A stretch of 64,000 bases of DNA. It comes from Actinomycetota bacterium. Its GTDB lineage: Bacteria; Actinomycetota; CADDZG01; WHSQ01. A program made the translations under genes and the position numbers. Of the stretch, positions 34,692 to 43,830 are shown piece after piece. Position 1 is the first letter of the stretch; the number at the start of each line of letters is the position of its first letter. The stretch covers positions 122,258 through 186,257 of the forward strand of contig WHSQ01000001.1 of the NCBI GenBank assembly GCA_009380005.1, given 5' to 3'. The notes beneath the pieces are model-generated. The model searched no databases and was not told the DNA's origin. It worked only from the letters and a program-made list of their open reading frames with translations.

Positions 34692-36017
34692 TTGCGGATA
34701 ACCGTTGTCGGGACGGGCCACGTGGGACTCGTCTCGTGCGTGACCTTCGCCCACATGGGCCACGACGTCGTGGGGATCGACGCGGACCGGGCCAAGGTCG
34801 AGTCGCTGAGAGCAGGCCGGAGCCCGTTCTTCGAGCCCGGCGTCCAAGGGCTGCTGGACGAGGGGATCGCCAACGGACGGCTCCGGTTCACGACCGACTA
34901 CGCCGAAGGCATCCCCGGGGCCGACGTCGCGTTCATCTGTGTGGGCACTCCTCCCCGTGAGAGTGGAGAGGCGAGTCTGGTTGCGGTTGAGAAGGCGACC
35001 CGCGACATCGCCGGCCTCGTCGACGGTCCGATCGTCATCGTAGAGAAGTCCACCGTCCCGGCCGGGACCCACGACCGTGTGAAACGAACCATCGCCCACG
35101 AACGCCCCGAGCTCGCCGACCGGATCCGGGTGGCGTCCAACCCCGAGTTCCTGCGGGAGGGACGGGCGGTCGTCGACACCCTGGAGCCCGAGAGGATCCT
35201 GGTCGGCGCCGACGACGACGCGGCGTTCGAGGCCCTAAGGCGGATCTACCAACCCTTGACGGCCAAGGGCGTGCCTCTGATCGAGACCGACATCGCTACC
35301 GCCGAGATCGCCAAGCACGCATGCAACGCGTTCCTCTCCATGAAGATCTCGTTCATCAACGCGGTCGCTCGCATGTGCGAGCGTGCCGGGGCGGACATCG
35401 CCTCGGTTGCGGAGGTCATGGGGACCGATAGCCGGATCGGCGCTTCCTTCCTGAACGCCGGCATCGGCTACGGGGGATTCTGTTTCCCGAAGGACGTCGA
35501 CGCTTTCGAACGCGTAGCTGATTCACTCGGTTACAGCTTCCCGCTCCTGCGCGAGATCGCGCGCATCAACGACGAAGCCGTAGAGGCCGCGTTCCTGAAG
35601 GTGCGCGACGCGCTGTGGAACCTGGACGATAAGCGTGTCTGTCTGCTGGGGCTCGCCTTCAAGCCGGATACCGACGACGTCCGCTTCGCTCCGGCCCTCG
35701 CGCTGGCGGAGAGATTGATCGGCGCGGGCGCTCGGGTGAGCGCTTACGACCCCGCCGCCATCGACGAGGCCCGCCGGGAGGAGCCGGAGATCGAGTACGC
35801 GAAGGATCCATACGGCGCGGCAGCCGATGCCCACGTGGTCGTGCTGTGCACCGAATGGCCCGAGTTCGAGGATCTGGATCTGGACAAGCTGAAGAGCGTT
35901 ATGCGCTATCCGATCTTCGTCGACGGACGGAACGTATTCGATCCGGAAGACATGAGGAGACGCGGCTTCACCTACTACTCCATGGGCCGCACCGACCCCG
36001 CCGCTCGCCGTGCCTAG
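34692..36017 (+). CDS. ugd: UDP-glucose 6-dehydrogenase
   Basis: A 441-residue NAD-dependent enzyme that oxidises UDP-glucose to UDP-glucuronate. The Rossmann GTGHVGLV (residues 5-12), the [19 protein letters not shown] helix with Lys, and the catalytic Cys264 in [10 protein letters not shown] are present. TTG start 8 nt after GGGAGGTG. It overlaps the next gene by 8 nt; both act in sequence to make UDP-xylose. Confidence 0.95.
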   Translation: MRITVVGTGHVGLVSCVTFAHMGHDVVGIDADRAKVESLRAGRSPFFEPGVQGLLDEGIANGRLRFTTDYAEGIPGADVAFICVGTPPRESGEASLVAVEKATRDIAGLVDGPIVIVEKSTVPAGTHDRVKRTIAHERPELADRIRVASNPEFLREGRAVVDTLEPERILVGADDDAAFEALRRIYQPLTAKGVPLIETDIATAEIAKHACNAFLSMKISFINAVARMCERAGADIASVAEVMGTDSRIGASFLNAGIGYGGFCFPKDVDAFERVADSLGYSFPLLREIARINDEAVEAAFLKVRDALWNLDDKRVCLLGLAFKPDTDDVRFAPALALAERLIGAGARVSAYDPAAIDEARREEPEIEYAKDPYGAAADAHVVVLCTEWPEFEDLDLDKLKSVMRYPIFVDGRNVFDPEDMRRRGFTYYSMGRTDPAARRA

Positions 36018-36945
36018 AGCGATTGTCACGGGGGCCGCGGGGTTCCTCGGCTCCCATCTGTGCACCAAGCTCGTCTCGAACGGCTGGGACGTGGTGGGCT
36101 ACGACAACCTGCTGACGGGCGACATGGACAACCTCGTCCACCTCGAGAGGCAGGAGAGGTTCTCGTTCGTCCGTCACGACGTCACCGAGTACATCAACGT
36201 GGATGGGGATGTCGATTGGGTCCTCCACTGGGCCTCGCCGGCGTCGCCGATCGATTACCTGCAGTTCCCGATCCAGACCATGAAGGTGGGGTCGCTGGGG
36301 ACGTGGCGGGCGCTGGGCGTCGCCAAGGACAAGGGGGCAGGGTTCGTGCTGGCCTCCACGTCCGAGGTGTACGGCGACCCCCAGGTCCATCCGCAGCCGG
36401 AGTCCTACTGGGGCCACGTGAACCCGGTTGGTCCGCGGGGGGTCTACGACGAGGCCAAGCGCTACGCGGAGGCGCTTTCGATGGCGTACCAGCGTCAACA
36501 TGGCGTACGCGTCAAGCTCGTTCGGATCTTCAACACGTACGGGCCTCGCATGCGCCGGCAGGATGGACGGGCGGTGCCCACCTTCATGGATCAGGCACTC
36601 GGCGGCCTGCCCCTTACGGTGCACGGTGATGGCTCCCAGACGCGTTCGCTGTGTTACGTCGATGATCTGATCGAAGGGATATGGCGCTTCGTCAATTCCG
36701 ACCTCACCGGCCCGGTGAACATCGGGAATCCCCGGGAGATCTCCGTCAGGGAGCTGGCGGAGATGGTGGCGCGGATCGCCAACAGCGACTCCGAGGTCGT
36801 CTTCGGCGAGCGCCCCATCGACGATCCCGAGGTCCGCTGCCCCGACATCTCACTCGCCCAGAACAAATTGGGCTGGGAGCCGCAGGTCGCGCTGGAGAAC
36901 GGTCTCGCCAGGACCATCGATTGGGCCCGCTCCGCCTGGTTCTAG
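36010..36945 (+). CDS. UDP-glucuronate decarboxylase (UXS-type)
   Basis: A 311-residue [13 protein letters not shown] (8-17), STSEVYGDP and catalytic Tyr146/Lys150 (YDEAKRYAE) with a [11 protein letters not shown] segment identify the UXS branch, which oxidises and decarboxylates UDP-glucuronate to UDP-xylose. GTG start overlapping ugd by 8 nt shows coupling. Together with GalE these enzymes supply sugars for capsule or glycan synthesis. A dTDP-glucose 4,6-dehydratase assignment is less likely because of the upstream ugd. Confidence 0.9.
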   Translation: MPRAIVTGAAGFLGSHLCTKLVSNGWDVVGYDNLLTGDMDNLVHLERQERFSFVRHDVTEYINVDGDVDWVLHWASPASPIDYLQFPIQTMKVGSLGTWRALGVAKDKGAGFVLASTSEVYGDPQVHPQPESYWGHVNPVGPRGVYDEAKRYAEALSMAYQRQHGVRVKLVRIFNTYGPRMRRQDGRAVPTFMDQALGGLPLTVHGDGSQTRSLCYVDDLIEGIWRFVNSDLTGPVNIGNPREISVRELAEMVARIANSDSEVVFGERPIDDPEVRCPDISLAQNKLGWEPQVALENGLARTIDWARSAWF

Positions 36946-37031
36946 AGCCCGAAGTACCTGATGGTCCCATGGCTGCCGGGTCGCGCAGAGGATCCAGCCT
37001 CTCCGTGAAACGCTAGAGGCACCACGCCAAA

Positions 37032-37058
37032 AGGCCCGGCCCACCCGGCGCCGGGCCT
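37032..37058. terminator. bidirectional hairpin terminator
   Basis: AGGCCCGGC and its perfect complement GCCGGGCCT flank a 9-nt loop, preceded by AAAA. It lies between the convergent decarboxylase gene (ending 36945) and the small gene ending 37083. Confidence 0.65.
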
Positions 37059-37082
37059 CGATCTCTCGGCTCTGGGTCGTTC

Positions 37083-37265
37083 CTAGCGGATGAGGCCGCT
37101 CGTCGACAGGATCAGGTCGGCGGCCGCTTCACCGGCGTCGTGAACCTCTTGGGTCTCGATGTCCTCGAGCTGCCGGAGCCACAACCTGCCCCTCGGCGAG
37201 AGCTGTGGGGCGTCGGAGGTTTCGAGCAGACCTGCCTGCCTCAGTTCCTCCAGGATCTCAGCCAT
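37083..37265 (-). CDS. small acidic hypothetical protein (60 aa)
   Basis: A 60-residue protein with two predicted helices, start ATG directly after GGGAGGTGAAAG. Sequence opens AEILEELRQAGLLE, which looks like a winged-helix or heptad helix, but no family is recognised. It is divergent to the thermonuclease gene. Confidence 0.6.
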   Translation of the reverse strand: MAEILEELRQAGLLETSDAPQLSPRGRLWLRQLEDIETQEVHDAGEAAADLILSTSGLIR

Positions 37266-37394
37266 CTTTCACCTCCCGCCGGGACGTTCGTCGTCTCGTG
37301 CGCCGCTCACGGTAGCCACGGGTAACTTGACCGTCAGGTCAGTTCGGTGCGGGACGTCACCGAAATCGTCGCGACCCGGACCTAATCTCCCTGA

Positions 37395-37958
37395 ATGGCT
37401 CGTCGCCTGGTCGGTCTCCTCCTGTTGCTCGCTTCCTGCTCTGCGCACCAGGTGCAGCTCACGGTGCAAGCACCGGCGACCTTCTCGTCCGAACCCGGCG
37501 GTTACGAGGACGTCACCGTGATCCGGGTCATCGACGGTGACACGGTCGAGGTACGGATCGAGGCGGTCACGCCGGGCCCGGGCGCCGGCTTCGGCGAGGT
37601 CGGCGAAGAGCATCGGGTCCGCCTCATCGGCATCGACACGCCGGAGACGGTGAAGCCGGCTTCTCCGGTCGAGTGTTTCGGCAAGGAGGCATCGGCCGCC
37701 GCCGAGGCCCTCCTGGGAGGCCAGCAGGTACGCCTCGTGAAGGACGTCGAGGAAGTGGACGGCTTCGAGCGCTTGCTGCGATACGTCTATATAGGCGACG
37801 AGCTCGCGAACGCCCGCCTCGTCGCCAACGGATACGCGCACGCCTACACCTACCCGCCCAACGTCCGCCACTCCCAGTTGTTTGTGCAGCTGGAGCACGA
37901 CGCCAGAGTTGGCAACCGAGGTCTGTGGTCGGCGGACACTTGCAATGGCGAGGATTGA
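37395..37958 (+). CDS. thermonuclease-family lipoprotein nuclease
   Basis: A 187-residue lipoprotein: signal plus lipobox LASC with lipidated Cys15, then an SNase domain. VIDGDTVEV gives the metal Asp, HRVRLIGIDTPE the Arg and the Asp-Thr-x-Glu group, FGKEASAAAEALLGG the substrate helix, and GFERLLRYVYIG the second catalytic Arg. It should cleave DNA or RNA outside the cell with Ca2+. Its stop codon overlaps the -35 element of the VapB promoter. A degraded copy of its 3' end lies at 38657. Confidence 0.9.
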   Translation: MARRLVGLLLLLASCSAHQVQLTVQAPATFSSEPGGYEDVTVIRVIDGDTVEVRIEAVTPGPGAGFGEVGEEHRVRLIGIDTPETVKPASPVECFGKEASAAAEALLGGQQVRLVKDVEEVDGFERLLRYVYIGDELANARLVANGYAHAYTYPPNVRHSQLFVQLEHDARVGNRGLWSADTCNGED

Positions 37959-37984
37959 AGAGATGACATCCGTGCATGTATTAT
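37955..37984 (+). promoter_or_regulatory. predicted promoter of VapBC module
   Basis: TTGAAG (37955-37960) and TATTAT (37979-37984) with an 18-bp spacer. The -10 ends 6 nt before the VapB ATG, which predicts a leaderless mRNA. The -35 includes the thermonuclease stop codon. Confidence 0.6.
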
Positions 37985-37991
37985 GCATGCA
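37973..37991. promoter_or_regulatory. operator-like dyad over the -10 element
   Basis: TGCATG and CATGCA arms flank the TATTATG spacer, covering the -10 and start codon. Its placement is that expected for autoregulation by a FitA/VapB-type antitoxin. Confidence 0.55.
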
Positions 37992-38221
37992 TGAAGAACA
38001 TCCAGATCAGGAACGTCCCGGAGAAGACCCATTCCATCCTGCGGAGGCGGGCCTCCGACGCCGGTATGTCCTTACAGGAGTACCTGCTCGGGATCGTCAA
38101 CGAAAGCGCTGCGCGCCCCACCGTGGAGGAGGTTCTGAAGCGCGTAGCGAAGCGTAGTGGGGCAACATTTCGCTTGCGGGATGCCGTCGCTGACCTCAGA
38201 AGCGAACGGGATTCGAGGTGA
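37991..38221 (+). CDS. vapB: FitA/VapB-type antitoxin
   Basis: A 76-residue ribbon-helix-helix protein: strand KNIQIRNVPEKTHSILRRRA then DAGMSLQEYLLGIVNE (residues 1-40), the FitA-like layout, and a C-terminal segment (45-76) that would wrap the toxin. ATG 37991 is chosen since it sits just 6 nt beyond the predicted -10. The next gene overlaps by 4 nt (GTGA). Confidence 0.88.
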   Translation: MKNIQIRNVPEKTHSILRRRASDAGMSLQEYLLGIVNESAARPTVEEVLKRVAKRSGATFRLRDAVADLRSERDSR

Positions 38222-38610
38222 TCGTTGTCGACGCATCGGTGGTCGCGACCGCCGTTTCGGTACGGGGCGAGGACGGCGACCGTGTACGCGATCGGCTGAT
38301 AGCGGAGAACGATCTCCATGCTCCTCACCTTGTGGACCTCGAGGTCGCATCGGTCCTCAGACGTCGCGCTCGTCAGGGGGACATCGGGGGAAGCGAAGCC
38401 GATCAAGCGCTGCAGGAGCTTTCGAGATTGCCTCTCACGAGGTATCCGCATTTCCCACTTCTGCCTCGGATCTGGGAACTCAGGTCTAACCTCAGTTCCT
38501 ACGATGCGGCTTACGTCGCACTTGCTGAGGCTCTGGGATGCACCTTCGTTACCGGTGACCGCCGCATCGCCCAAGCGCCGGGGCTTCGCTGTCACTTGGA
38601 GACCATGTAG
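38218..38610 (+). CDS. vapC: VapC-type PIN-domain toxin
   Basis: A 130-residue PIN ribonuclease. Acidic residues Asp5 (IVVDASVV), Glu42 (DLEVASVLRR), Asp96 (YDAAYVALAEALG) and Asp114 (FVTGDRR) complete the Mg2+ site. VapC toxins cleave tRNA or rRNA. GTG start translationally coupled to the antitoxin, so toxin is produced only with its partner. Together they form a standard VapBC module. Confidence 0.92.
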   Translation: MIVVDASVVATAVSVRGEDGDRVRDRLIAENDLHAPHLVDLEVASVLRRRARQGDIGGSEADQALQELSRLPLTRYPHFPLLPRIWELRSNLSSYDAAYVALAEALGCTFVTGDRRIAQAPGLRCHLETM

Positions 38611-38656
38611 CGGAGACTGGGCCTGCCGGCGAATCCACGACTATATTTAGCGATAC

Positions 38657-38750
38657 TTGACGAACGTGCGCCATGCGGATCTCTTTGCGCAACTTCATTG
38701 GGAGGCAAGAGGGAACGATCGAGGGCTGTGGTCCTCGCATGCCTGCAAGG
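38657..38750 (+). pseudogene. relic of thermonuclease 3' end
   Basis: Reading from 38657, TNVRHADLFAQLHWEARG continues to NDRGLWSSHACKAR, which parallels the last 30 residues of the intact thermonuclease (VRHSQLFVQLEHDARVGN ending RGLWSADTC). I count 16 of 28 residues identical over NVRH to the Cys. Upstream in-frame there is a stop codon, so it is not expressed as a nuclease. The rest of the domain is absent. Confidence 0.75.
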
Positions 38751-38883
38751 CTCGAGCAAGGCGGCCAGCATCGAGGGCGGTGATCGGGCTATCGGGGGCC
38801 GGATGCTGGGTACGCGTGACGGGCGGTGGTAGAAGAGGGGAGAGAGGCGCCATTCCGGGCGCGGCGATCGAGGAGGGACGCCG

Positions 38884-39141
38884 ATGATCGGATTCATCGT
38901 GGCGGGGCTCGTGATCGGGGCGCTGGCCAGGCTCGTCAAGCCGGGTCGCCAGAACCTGAGCCTCCTCATGACCCTTCTGCTGGGTCTCGCCGGGTCCGTG
39001 ATCGGCGGGCTGGTGGCGAACCTGTTGGGCACGGGAGACATCATGGAGCTCAACGCCCTCGGGTTCATCGTCGCCGTGATCGCGGCCGTGCTTCTGATCG
39101 GCGTTGCGGAGGGGATGTCGGGCTCCAAGACCCGCCCCTGA
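38884..39141 (+). CDS. GlsB/YeaQ/YmgE family membrane protein
   Basis: An 85-residue protein with three membrane helices (about 3-17, 26-48 and 58-76) and the family pattern GFIVAGLVIGALARLVKPG at the start and GxxGSxIGG in the middle. Members are small stress-linked inner-membrane proteins of unclear function. AGGAGGGA lies just upstream of the ATG. Confidence 0.88.
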   Translation: MIGFIVAGLVIGALARLVKPGRQNLSLLMTLLLGLAGSVIGGLVANLLGTGDIMELNALGFIVAVIAAVLLIGVAEGMSGSKTRP

Positions 39142-39160
39142 TCCAAGAGAGGTTCCCGCA

Positions 39161-40402
39161 TCAGGTGGCCGGAGAGGCCCAACGCACGACGAAGAGCACC
39201 GGCAAGATGACGAGTGCGGCACCAATCAGGGCGAGGGCCGAGTAGCCGAGGCTTGCGAGCAGCAGACCGGATCCGAGGCTCGCCGCGGCCGAAGACGACC
39301 ACAACAGGACGTCGACGTTTCCCTGCAATCTGACGCGCTGGACGTAGCTCATCCCGACCGTCAGGGACGCGCTTCCGGCTACGAAGGTGAAGCACCATCC
39401 CAGTCCGAGCACCAGCAATGCCACCGACAGCATCCCGCTGGAGTGGTCCGGCGCCAGCGCCGCGAGTATGCCGGCCGCGATCACGAGCCCGAGACCGGCA
39501 ATGATCACCCGTTTCGGCCCGAGACGGTCGCTCAACTTGCCTGCCAGCGGAGCGAGGGCGAACATCCCCACGAAGTGACCGCTCATCACGAAACCGATGG
39601 TGCCGAGGGTGTGGCGAGCGTCTCCCATGTGGACGGGCGTGATCGTCATGATCAGGATCATCGTGACCTGAGCGAACAGCATGGCTATCAGCGTGGTGCG
39701 GACACCGGCCGAGCGCCACACGGTCGCAAGCCCTCCATCGCTTTGCGCGCCGGCCTGACCGATCACCTTGTCCGCGAGGAGGCTTGGATCGGGTCGCATC
39801 GTCATGGCCGCGGCAACTGCGAGCGCGTAGAAGCCGGCGCCGAACACGAATACACCTCCGAGGGTCGAGATCCCGAGGACCCGTCCCACCGGGCCCCCCG
39901 CGCGCAGCACGATCGGGCCAAGCGCAGCGCCGATGGTTCCCGCCCACACCACCCAGCTCAACACGAAACCGCGACGCTCCGGGGGCTGCATGTCGGCCGC
40001 GACGAAGCGCGAGAGCTGGTTCGCTCCATGACCGGTGCCGATGAGGAGCATGCCGGCCAGCAGGAGCGCGAAGGAATCTACTACCGCGGCAACTACGCCG
40101 GTGAGGGCGCCCAGAGCTCCCAGCCCCCAACCGAGCATGAGCCCGGGTGCGCGCCCGCGGCTGGACATGACGCTCGAGAGCACGGCCGCCCCGAGCGCGG
40201 CTCCCAGGATCGAAGCCGCGCCGGGGAGGCCGGCGAGGGCACGCGATCCCGTGGCTGCCACGGCGACGAGCGGCGCCGCGGTGAACGTCGCGTAGAGGGC
40301 AGACGTGCCCGCGCCCACCCCAAGGAATACGGTGCGGGTGAGCCGTCGGCGCGTCCGAGCGATGTCAACGGGCGAGGGAGGGGCCGCCACGCTTGGATCC
40401 AT
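39161..40402 (-). CDS. MFS transporter
   Basis: A 413-residue major facilitator with about 12 membrane helices. The LAGKLSDRLGPKRVIIAGLG loop and a hydrophobic N-terminal bundle with GAGTSALYATFT support an MFS drug/metabolite exporter. The substrate cannot be predicted. It converges on the GlsB gene. Confidence 0.85.
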   Translation of the reverse strand: MDPSVAAPPSPVDIARTRRRLTRTVFLGVGAGTSALYATFTAAPLVAVAATGSRALAGLPGAASILGAALGAAVLSSVMSSRGRAPGLMLGWGLGALGALTGVVAAVVDSFALLLAGMLLIGTGHGANQLSRFVAADMQPPERRGFVLSWVVWAGTIGAALGPIVLRAGGPVGRVLGISTLGGVFVFGAGFYALAVAAAMTMRPDPSLLADKVIGQAGAQSDGGLATVWRSAGVRTTLIAMLFAQVTMILIMTITPVHMGDARHTLGTIGFVMSGHFVGMFALAPLAGKLSDRLGPKRVIIAGLGLVIAAGILAALAPDHSSGMLSVALLVLGLGWCFTFVAGSASLTVGMSYVQRVRLQGNVDVLLWSSSAAASLGSGLLLASLGYSALALIGAALVILPVLFVVRWASPAT

Positions 40403-40484
40403 GATCCGACTGAAGCACGGGTGCCCTACGGAAGGTAGGGGGTAGATGCTAGTTCAGATCCTCGAACCCACCTAGGCTTCGATC

Positions 40485-41027
40485 ATGCAGCTCTCGTCTC
40501 GAGCTCGCCTGGTCGCAGGCCTGCTGGCCGCTCTGGCCTTCGCCGCATACCTCGTGATCGTGGATCTGGGCCTCTACGCGGGGAAGGTACATCGCGGCGT
40601 GACGGTCGCGGGCTACGACGTGGGCGGCCTCAGCTTCCCCGAGCTCGTAGATGCGCTCGAAGATCGCCGTGACGATCTGCTCACCCGTGAGATCGTCTTC
40701 TCTACGGATGGATTCCGCGATGTGGTGACCGGGGCCGAACTTGGTTGGGACCCGCACGTGTTCGATACTGCTCGGGCGACGTACGCCACCGGCCGCACCG
40801 GCGGCATCATCGATTCGGCCGAAGGCCGCCTGCGGGCATGGTTCGGCGAAGTGTCCGTGTCGTGGGAGAACGGTATCCGCCACGAACGGCTGGGCAGGTT
40901 GATCGCACGCTGGGAACGTGAGGCGGGGATCGATGTCGACGACGGTCCGGCACGGAGGTTGATCCGTACCGCGATCGGAGCCGGCGCCCGCGACGTCTAC
41001 GAGATCCCGCTCGACGGCCAGAAGTAA
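40485..41027 (+). CDS. single-pass protein with PG_binding_4-like domain
   Basis: A 180-residue protein: one membrane helix (about 9-30), then VHRGVTVAGYDVGGLSFPELVDAL, the sequence type seen in PF12229 domains that precede VanW/YkuD in cell-wall proteins. Residues 55-175 form an outer domain with long helices. It stands alone without VanW or YkuD. A role in peptidoglycan binding is a family inference. Confidence 0.7.
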   Translation: MQLSSRARLVAGLLAALAFAAYLVIVDLGLYAGKVHRGVTVAGYDVGGLSFPELVDALEDRRDDLLTREIVFSTDGFRDVVTGAELGWDPHVFDTARATYATGRTGGIIDSAEGRLRAWFGEVSVSWENGIRHERLGRLIARWEREAGIDVDDGPARRLIRTAIGAGARDVYEIPLDGQK

Positions 41028-41050
41028 ACGCCCAGACGTTGTTGACGGAG

Positions 41051-42322
41051 CTAATCCGTAGACGAGCTGAGCGTGCTCGTTGTCTCGTCCGTCGTTGCGC
41101 CGTCGTCGGTGGGCGAAGCCGTCGGCTCGGGCGTGGGCTCGGGCTCGGGGTAGGTTTCGACGGGTGCCTCAGCGTTCGATCCATCGGAGTCGACCGGCAA
41201 TGATGAGCGAGAGTCGCCATCCGTGTCGTTGTCGGTCGCGCTCGGGCTCGGACTTGGCGACGGCGATTCGGTATCCGAGGTGTCGACGGCGGCGGAGGGG
41301 GCCGGCTTGGGCTTAGCTTTCCTCCGCTGGTCCTCCGTCCCCGTTGTCGTCTCGCCCTGGGCGGGGGGCGTCGTACGCTCCAGGCCCCCGAACGCGAGTA
41401 CCCCGGCGGCGACCAGCACGGCGAGGGCCGCCGCGGCGGCGCCGATCGCTCCGGGCCGTCGCCACACGGCCATCCCGCCGCCGACATCTTCCTCGTCCCT
41501 ATAGGTGGTTCCTTCGGCGAAGGCCGCCAGCGCGTCCGCGACCTCCTGCCCGTCGGCGAACCGATCCTGCGGATCCTTGGACAGGCACCTCATCACCAAC
41601 CGCTCGAGACCGGGATCGAGATCCGAGACGTAGGCGCTCGGTGCCTCCGGTTGGCTCTCCACGTGCGAGATCGCGATCTGCGTGATCGAGGTCCCGTCGA
41701 AGGGTTTCCGTCCCGTGAGAAGCTCGTACAAGACGACCCCCAGGGAGTAGACGTCGGATGCCGGCGAGGCCGACGAGCCCGAGACCTGCTCCGGAGAGAT
41801 GTAATGGGGCGAGCCGATCGCCTGGCCGGTGGCGGTCATCGGTTCGGCTCCCCGGCTGGTCGCGATCCCGAAGTCCGCGAGCCGGACGCGCCCGTCCCGG
41901 GTGAGGAGGATGTTGCCGGGCTTGATGTCGCGATGCACGATCCCGTGCGCGTGTGCGGCGCCCGCGGCGGAAGCGGCCTCCTGCACGATCTCGATCGCCC
42001 TCTCCGGCAGGATGGGCTCGCCGATGAGGTCTGCGGCCGAACCCCCTTCCACGCACTCCATCACGAGGTAGGGGTGCTCGTCGTGCTGACCGAAATCGAG
42101 GATCCCCACCACGTGCGGGTGGGAGATGCGCGCTACGGACTGCGCTTCGGAGAAGAACCGGACCATGTACTCGGGGTCGTGGGCCAAGCGGTCGTCCAAG
42201 ACTTTGACGGCTACGTCACGGCCGAGGCGACGGTCTCGGGCGCGCCAGACGGCGGCCATGCCGCCGTCTCCCAGGGTCTCTTCGAGCTCGTAGCGCTCCT
42301 GGATCACGTCGCCCGGTTCCAT
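41051..42322 (-). CDS. PknB-like Ser/Thr protein kinase
   Basis: A 423-residue membrane kinase. The N-terminal kinase (11-275) has the Gly-rich loop LGDGGMAAV, Lys40, HRDIKPGNIL, DFGIATS and SPEQVSGSSASPASDVYSLG. A membrane helix follows (about 285-310), and the outer tail (310-423) is Ser/Thr/Pro/Glu-rich, low-complexity and lacks PASTA repeats. It is a Hanks-type kinase for envelope or division signalling. Missing PASTA domains suggest a different sensor input. Confidence 0.93.
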   Translation of the reverse strand: MEPGDVIQERYELEETLGDGGMAAVWRARDRRLGRDVAVKVLDDRLAHDPEYMVRFFSEAQSVARISHPHVVGILDFGQHDEHPYLVMECVEGGSAADLIGEPILPERAIEIVQEAASAAGAAHAHGIVHRDIKPGNILLTRDGRVRLADFGIATSRGAEPMTATGQAIGSPHYISPEQVSGSSASPASDVYSLGVVLYELLTGRKPFDGTSITQIAISHVESQPEAPSAYVSDLDPGLERLVMRCLSKDPQDRFADGQEVADALAAFAEGTTYRDEEDVGGGMAVWRRPGAIGAAAAALAVLVAAGVLAFGGLERTTPPAQGETTTGTEDQRRKAKPKPAPSAAVDTSDTESPSPSPSPSATDNDTDGDSRSSLPVDSDGSNAEAPVETYPEPEPTPEPTASPTDDGATTDETTSTLSSSTD

Positions 42323-42440
42323 CTCTAGCCCTATCCCCGGCCTCGCGCTGGAAGAAACAGGTGGGGCGCCATTTCTCCCGGTATGCCCGCGCGAGCGGAT
42401 CCCGGGCGTGGAGCCCCTGCGCCGTCGTCTTTCGCGACGC

Positions 42441-42737
42441 TCAGAAACCGAGCGAGGCGAAGCTCGTGGTCGGAGCGAGCTGTTGGGCCGAAACGCTCAC
42501 GGGGTCGAGCAGGCTGGTCGTGAGGAGCCCGGTACCGGTCGCGCTCGAGAGCTGGCCCGTCAGGTCCTGCGCCGACAGGATCGTCGTGAGCTGATCCAGC
42601 AGACTCGTGACCAGGGGATAAAGGTTGGTCACCAGGAGCGTCAAAGTGTCGCCCAAGAGTTCCGTCAGCGTGTCCAGGAGCGCCTGCAGGCTCGAGAGGT
42701 CGTCTGTGCCGTTGCGATGAGCGAACCCTGTATCCAC
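42441..42737 (-). CDS. hypothetical protein, Leu/Thr-rich (98 aa)
   Basis: A 98-residue frame starting at GTG with no clear RBS. Third codon positions are strongly GC, supporting a real gene. The central part is amphipathic and rich in Leu, Thr and Ser (ALLDTLTELLGDTLTLLV, TSLLDQLTTILS). No family or motif is seen. It follows the EamA transporter gene on the same strand, 39 nt downstream, and could be part of an operon with it. Confidence 0.5.
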   Translation of the reverse strand: MDTGFAHRNGTDDLSSLQALLDTLTELLGDTLTLLVTNLYPLVTSLLDQLTTILSAQDLTGQLSSATGTGLLTTSLLDPVSVSAQQLAPTTSFASLGF

Positions 42738-42776
42738 AGGTCGAACGGCTTGAGGTCTTCGTTCAGGCGTCCGCCA

Positions 42777-43718
42777 TCAGGTCCGGTCGCGGGCGGCCGC
42801 GGCCTCGGCCGGAGGTCCCGGTTCGATCTGAGACGGCAGCCGGCGCACCGCGAGCTCCGACACCGCGATGCCGGCGAAGACCATGCCCGCGCCCACGAAG
42901 GCGTTCCACTCCAGGCGCTCGCCCAGCAGCATCCAGCCCAGGAACACGCCGAAGACCGGGATCAGGTAGGTGACGAAGCTGGCCGTCGTCGAACCGACGT
43001 CGGCGATCAACCGGTAATACAAGAGGTATGCGAGACCGGTGTTGACCACGCCCAACGTCAGGACGACGATCATCGCCTGCATATTCGATACGTCGGGCGC
43101 GCCGCTGACGGCACCGTCGACGGCCACGAGCGGGAAGCAGATGGCGGACGAGATGATGAACTGGGCTGCGGATGTCTGCAGCGGAGTTCCCGATCCGGTC
43201 ACGTGCAGCTTGGCGTAGACGAAACCGAGTCCGTACGAGGCCGACGCGACGACGACCGCGAGAGCGCCGAGAAGGCCCCCCGCGGAAACGTGGCCCGTCA
43301 ACACCGCGACGCCGGCGAACCCCAGCAATATGCCTGCGATGCGCAGGGGAGGGAACGGCTCCGATCCGCGCAGCGCGATGGCCGCGATGATCGCCGTGAA
43401 CAGGGGGGTGGTCGAGTTCAGGATCGAGGTAACCGACGCCGAGATGTATTGCTCGCCCCAGGTTATGAGGAAGAACGGGATGATGTTGGCGACGATCGCC
43501 ATCACCAGGAGCGCCCGCCACAGGCTCCGGCCGGCCGGCAGACGCCGTCCGCCGGCGTAGACCATCACCATCAGGACGGCGGCCGCCACGATGATGCGGG
43601 CGGCGATCATCTGCATGGGGGAATAAGCCTCGAGCCCGTACTTGATCAGGACGTAGGACGACCCCCAGATCGCGCCAAGGCCCAGCAATCGCACCGCGTC
43701 CACGAGTCGCATCGGCAC
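42777..43718 (-). CDS. EamA/DMT-family transporter
   Basis: A 313-residue membrane protein with ten predicted helices arranged as two five-helix repeats. Opens LVDAVRLLGLGAIWGSSYVLI, which is the EamA start pattern, and has ALRGSEPFPPLRIAGILLGFAGV at the junction. DMT transporters export amino acids or other metabolites. The substrate is unknown. Confidence 0.88.
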   Translation of the reverse strand: MPMRLVDAVRLLGLGAIWGSSYVLIKYGLEAYSPMQMIAARIIVAAAVLMVMVYAGGRRLPAGRSLWRALLVMAIVANIIPFFLITWGEQYISASVTSILNSTTPLFTAIIAAIALRGSEPFPPLRIAGILLGFAGVAVLTGHVSAGGLLGALAVVVASASYGLGFVYAKLHVTGSGTPLQTSAAQFIISSAICFPLVAVDGAVSGAPDVSNMQAMIVVLTLGVVNTGLAYLLYYRLIADVGSTTASFVTYLIPVFGVFLGWMLLGERLEWNAFVGAGMVFAGIAVSELAVRRLPSQIEPGPPAEAAAARDRT

Positions 43719-43830
43719 ATGTTTGCACGCAGAGAGGTACCTTCCGGCGTCATCCGCTTTGCCGCTTCCAGCCTCACCGGCGTGGCAGAATCGGGAACCA
43801 ACCGCACCCAGCTAGGTCAGGAGGACGACG

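Noticed and set aside
38657..38887. A 76-residue gene starting at TTG in the relic region
   Set aside because: Only the first 30 residues match the nuclease tail; the rest is unrelated and there is no RBS, so it is treated as a relic.
38592..40130. Long minus-strand frame opposite the relic and GlsB region
   Set aside because: Mostly a shadow of the MFS gene in another frame; no domain and biased composition.
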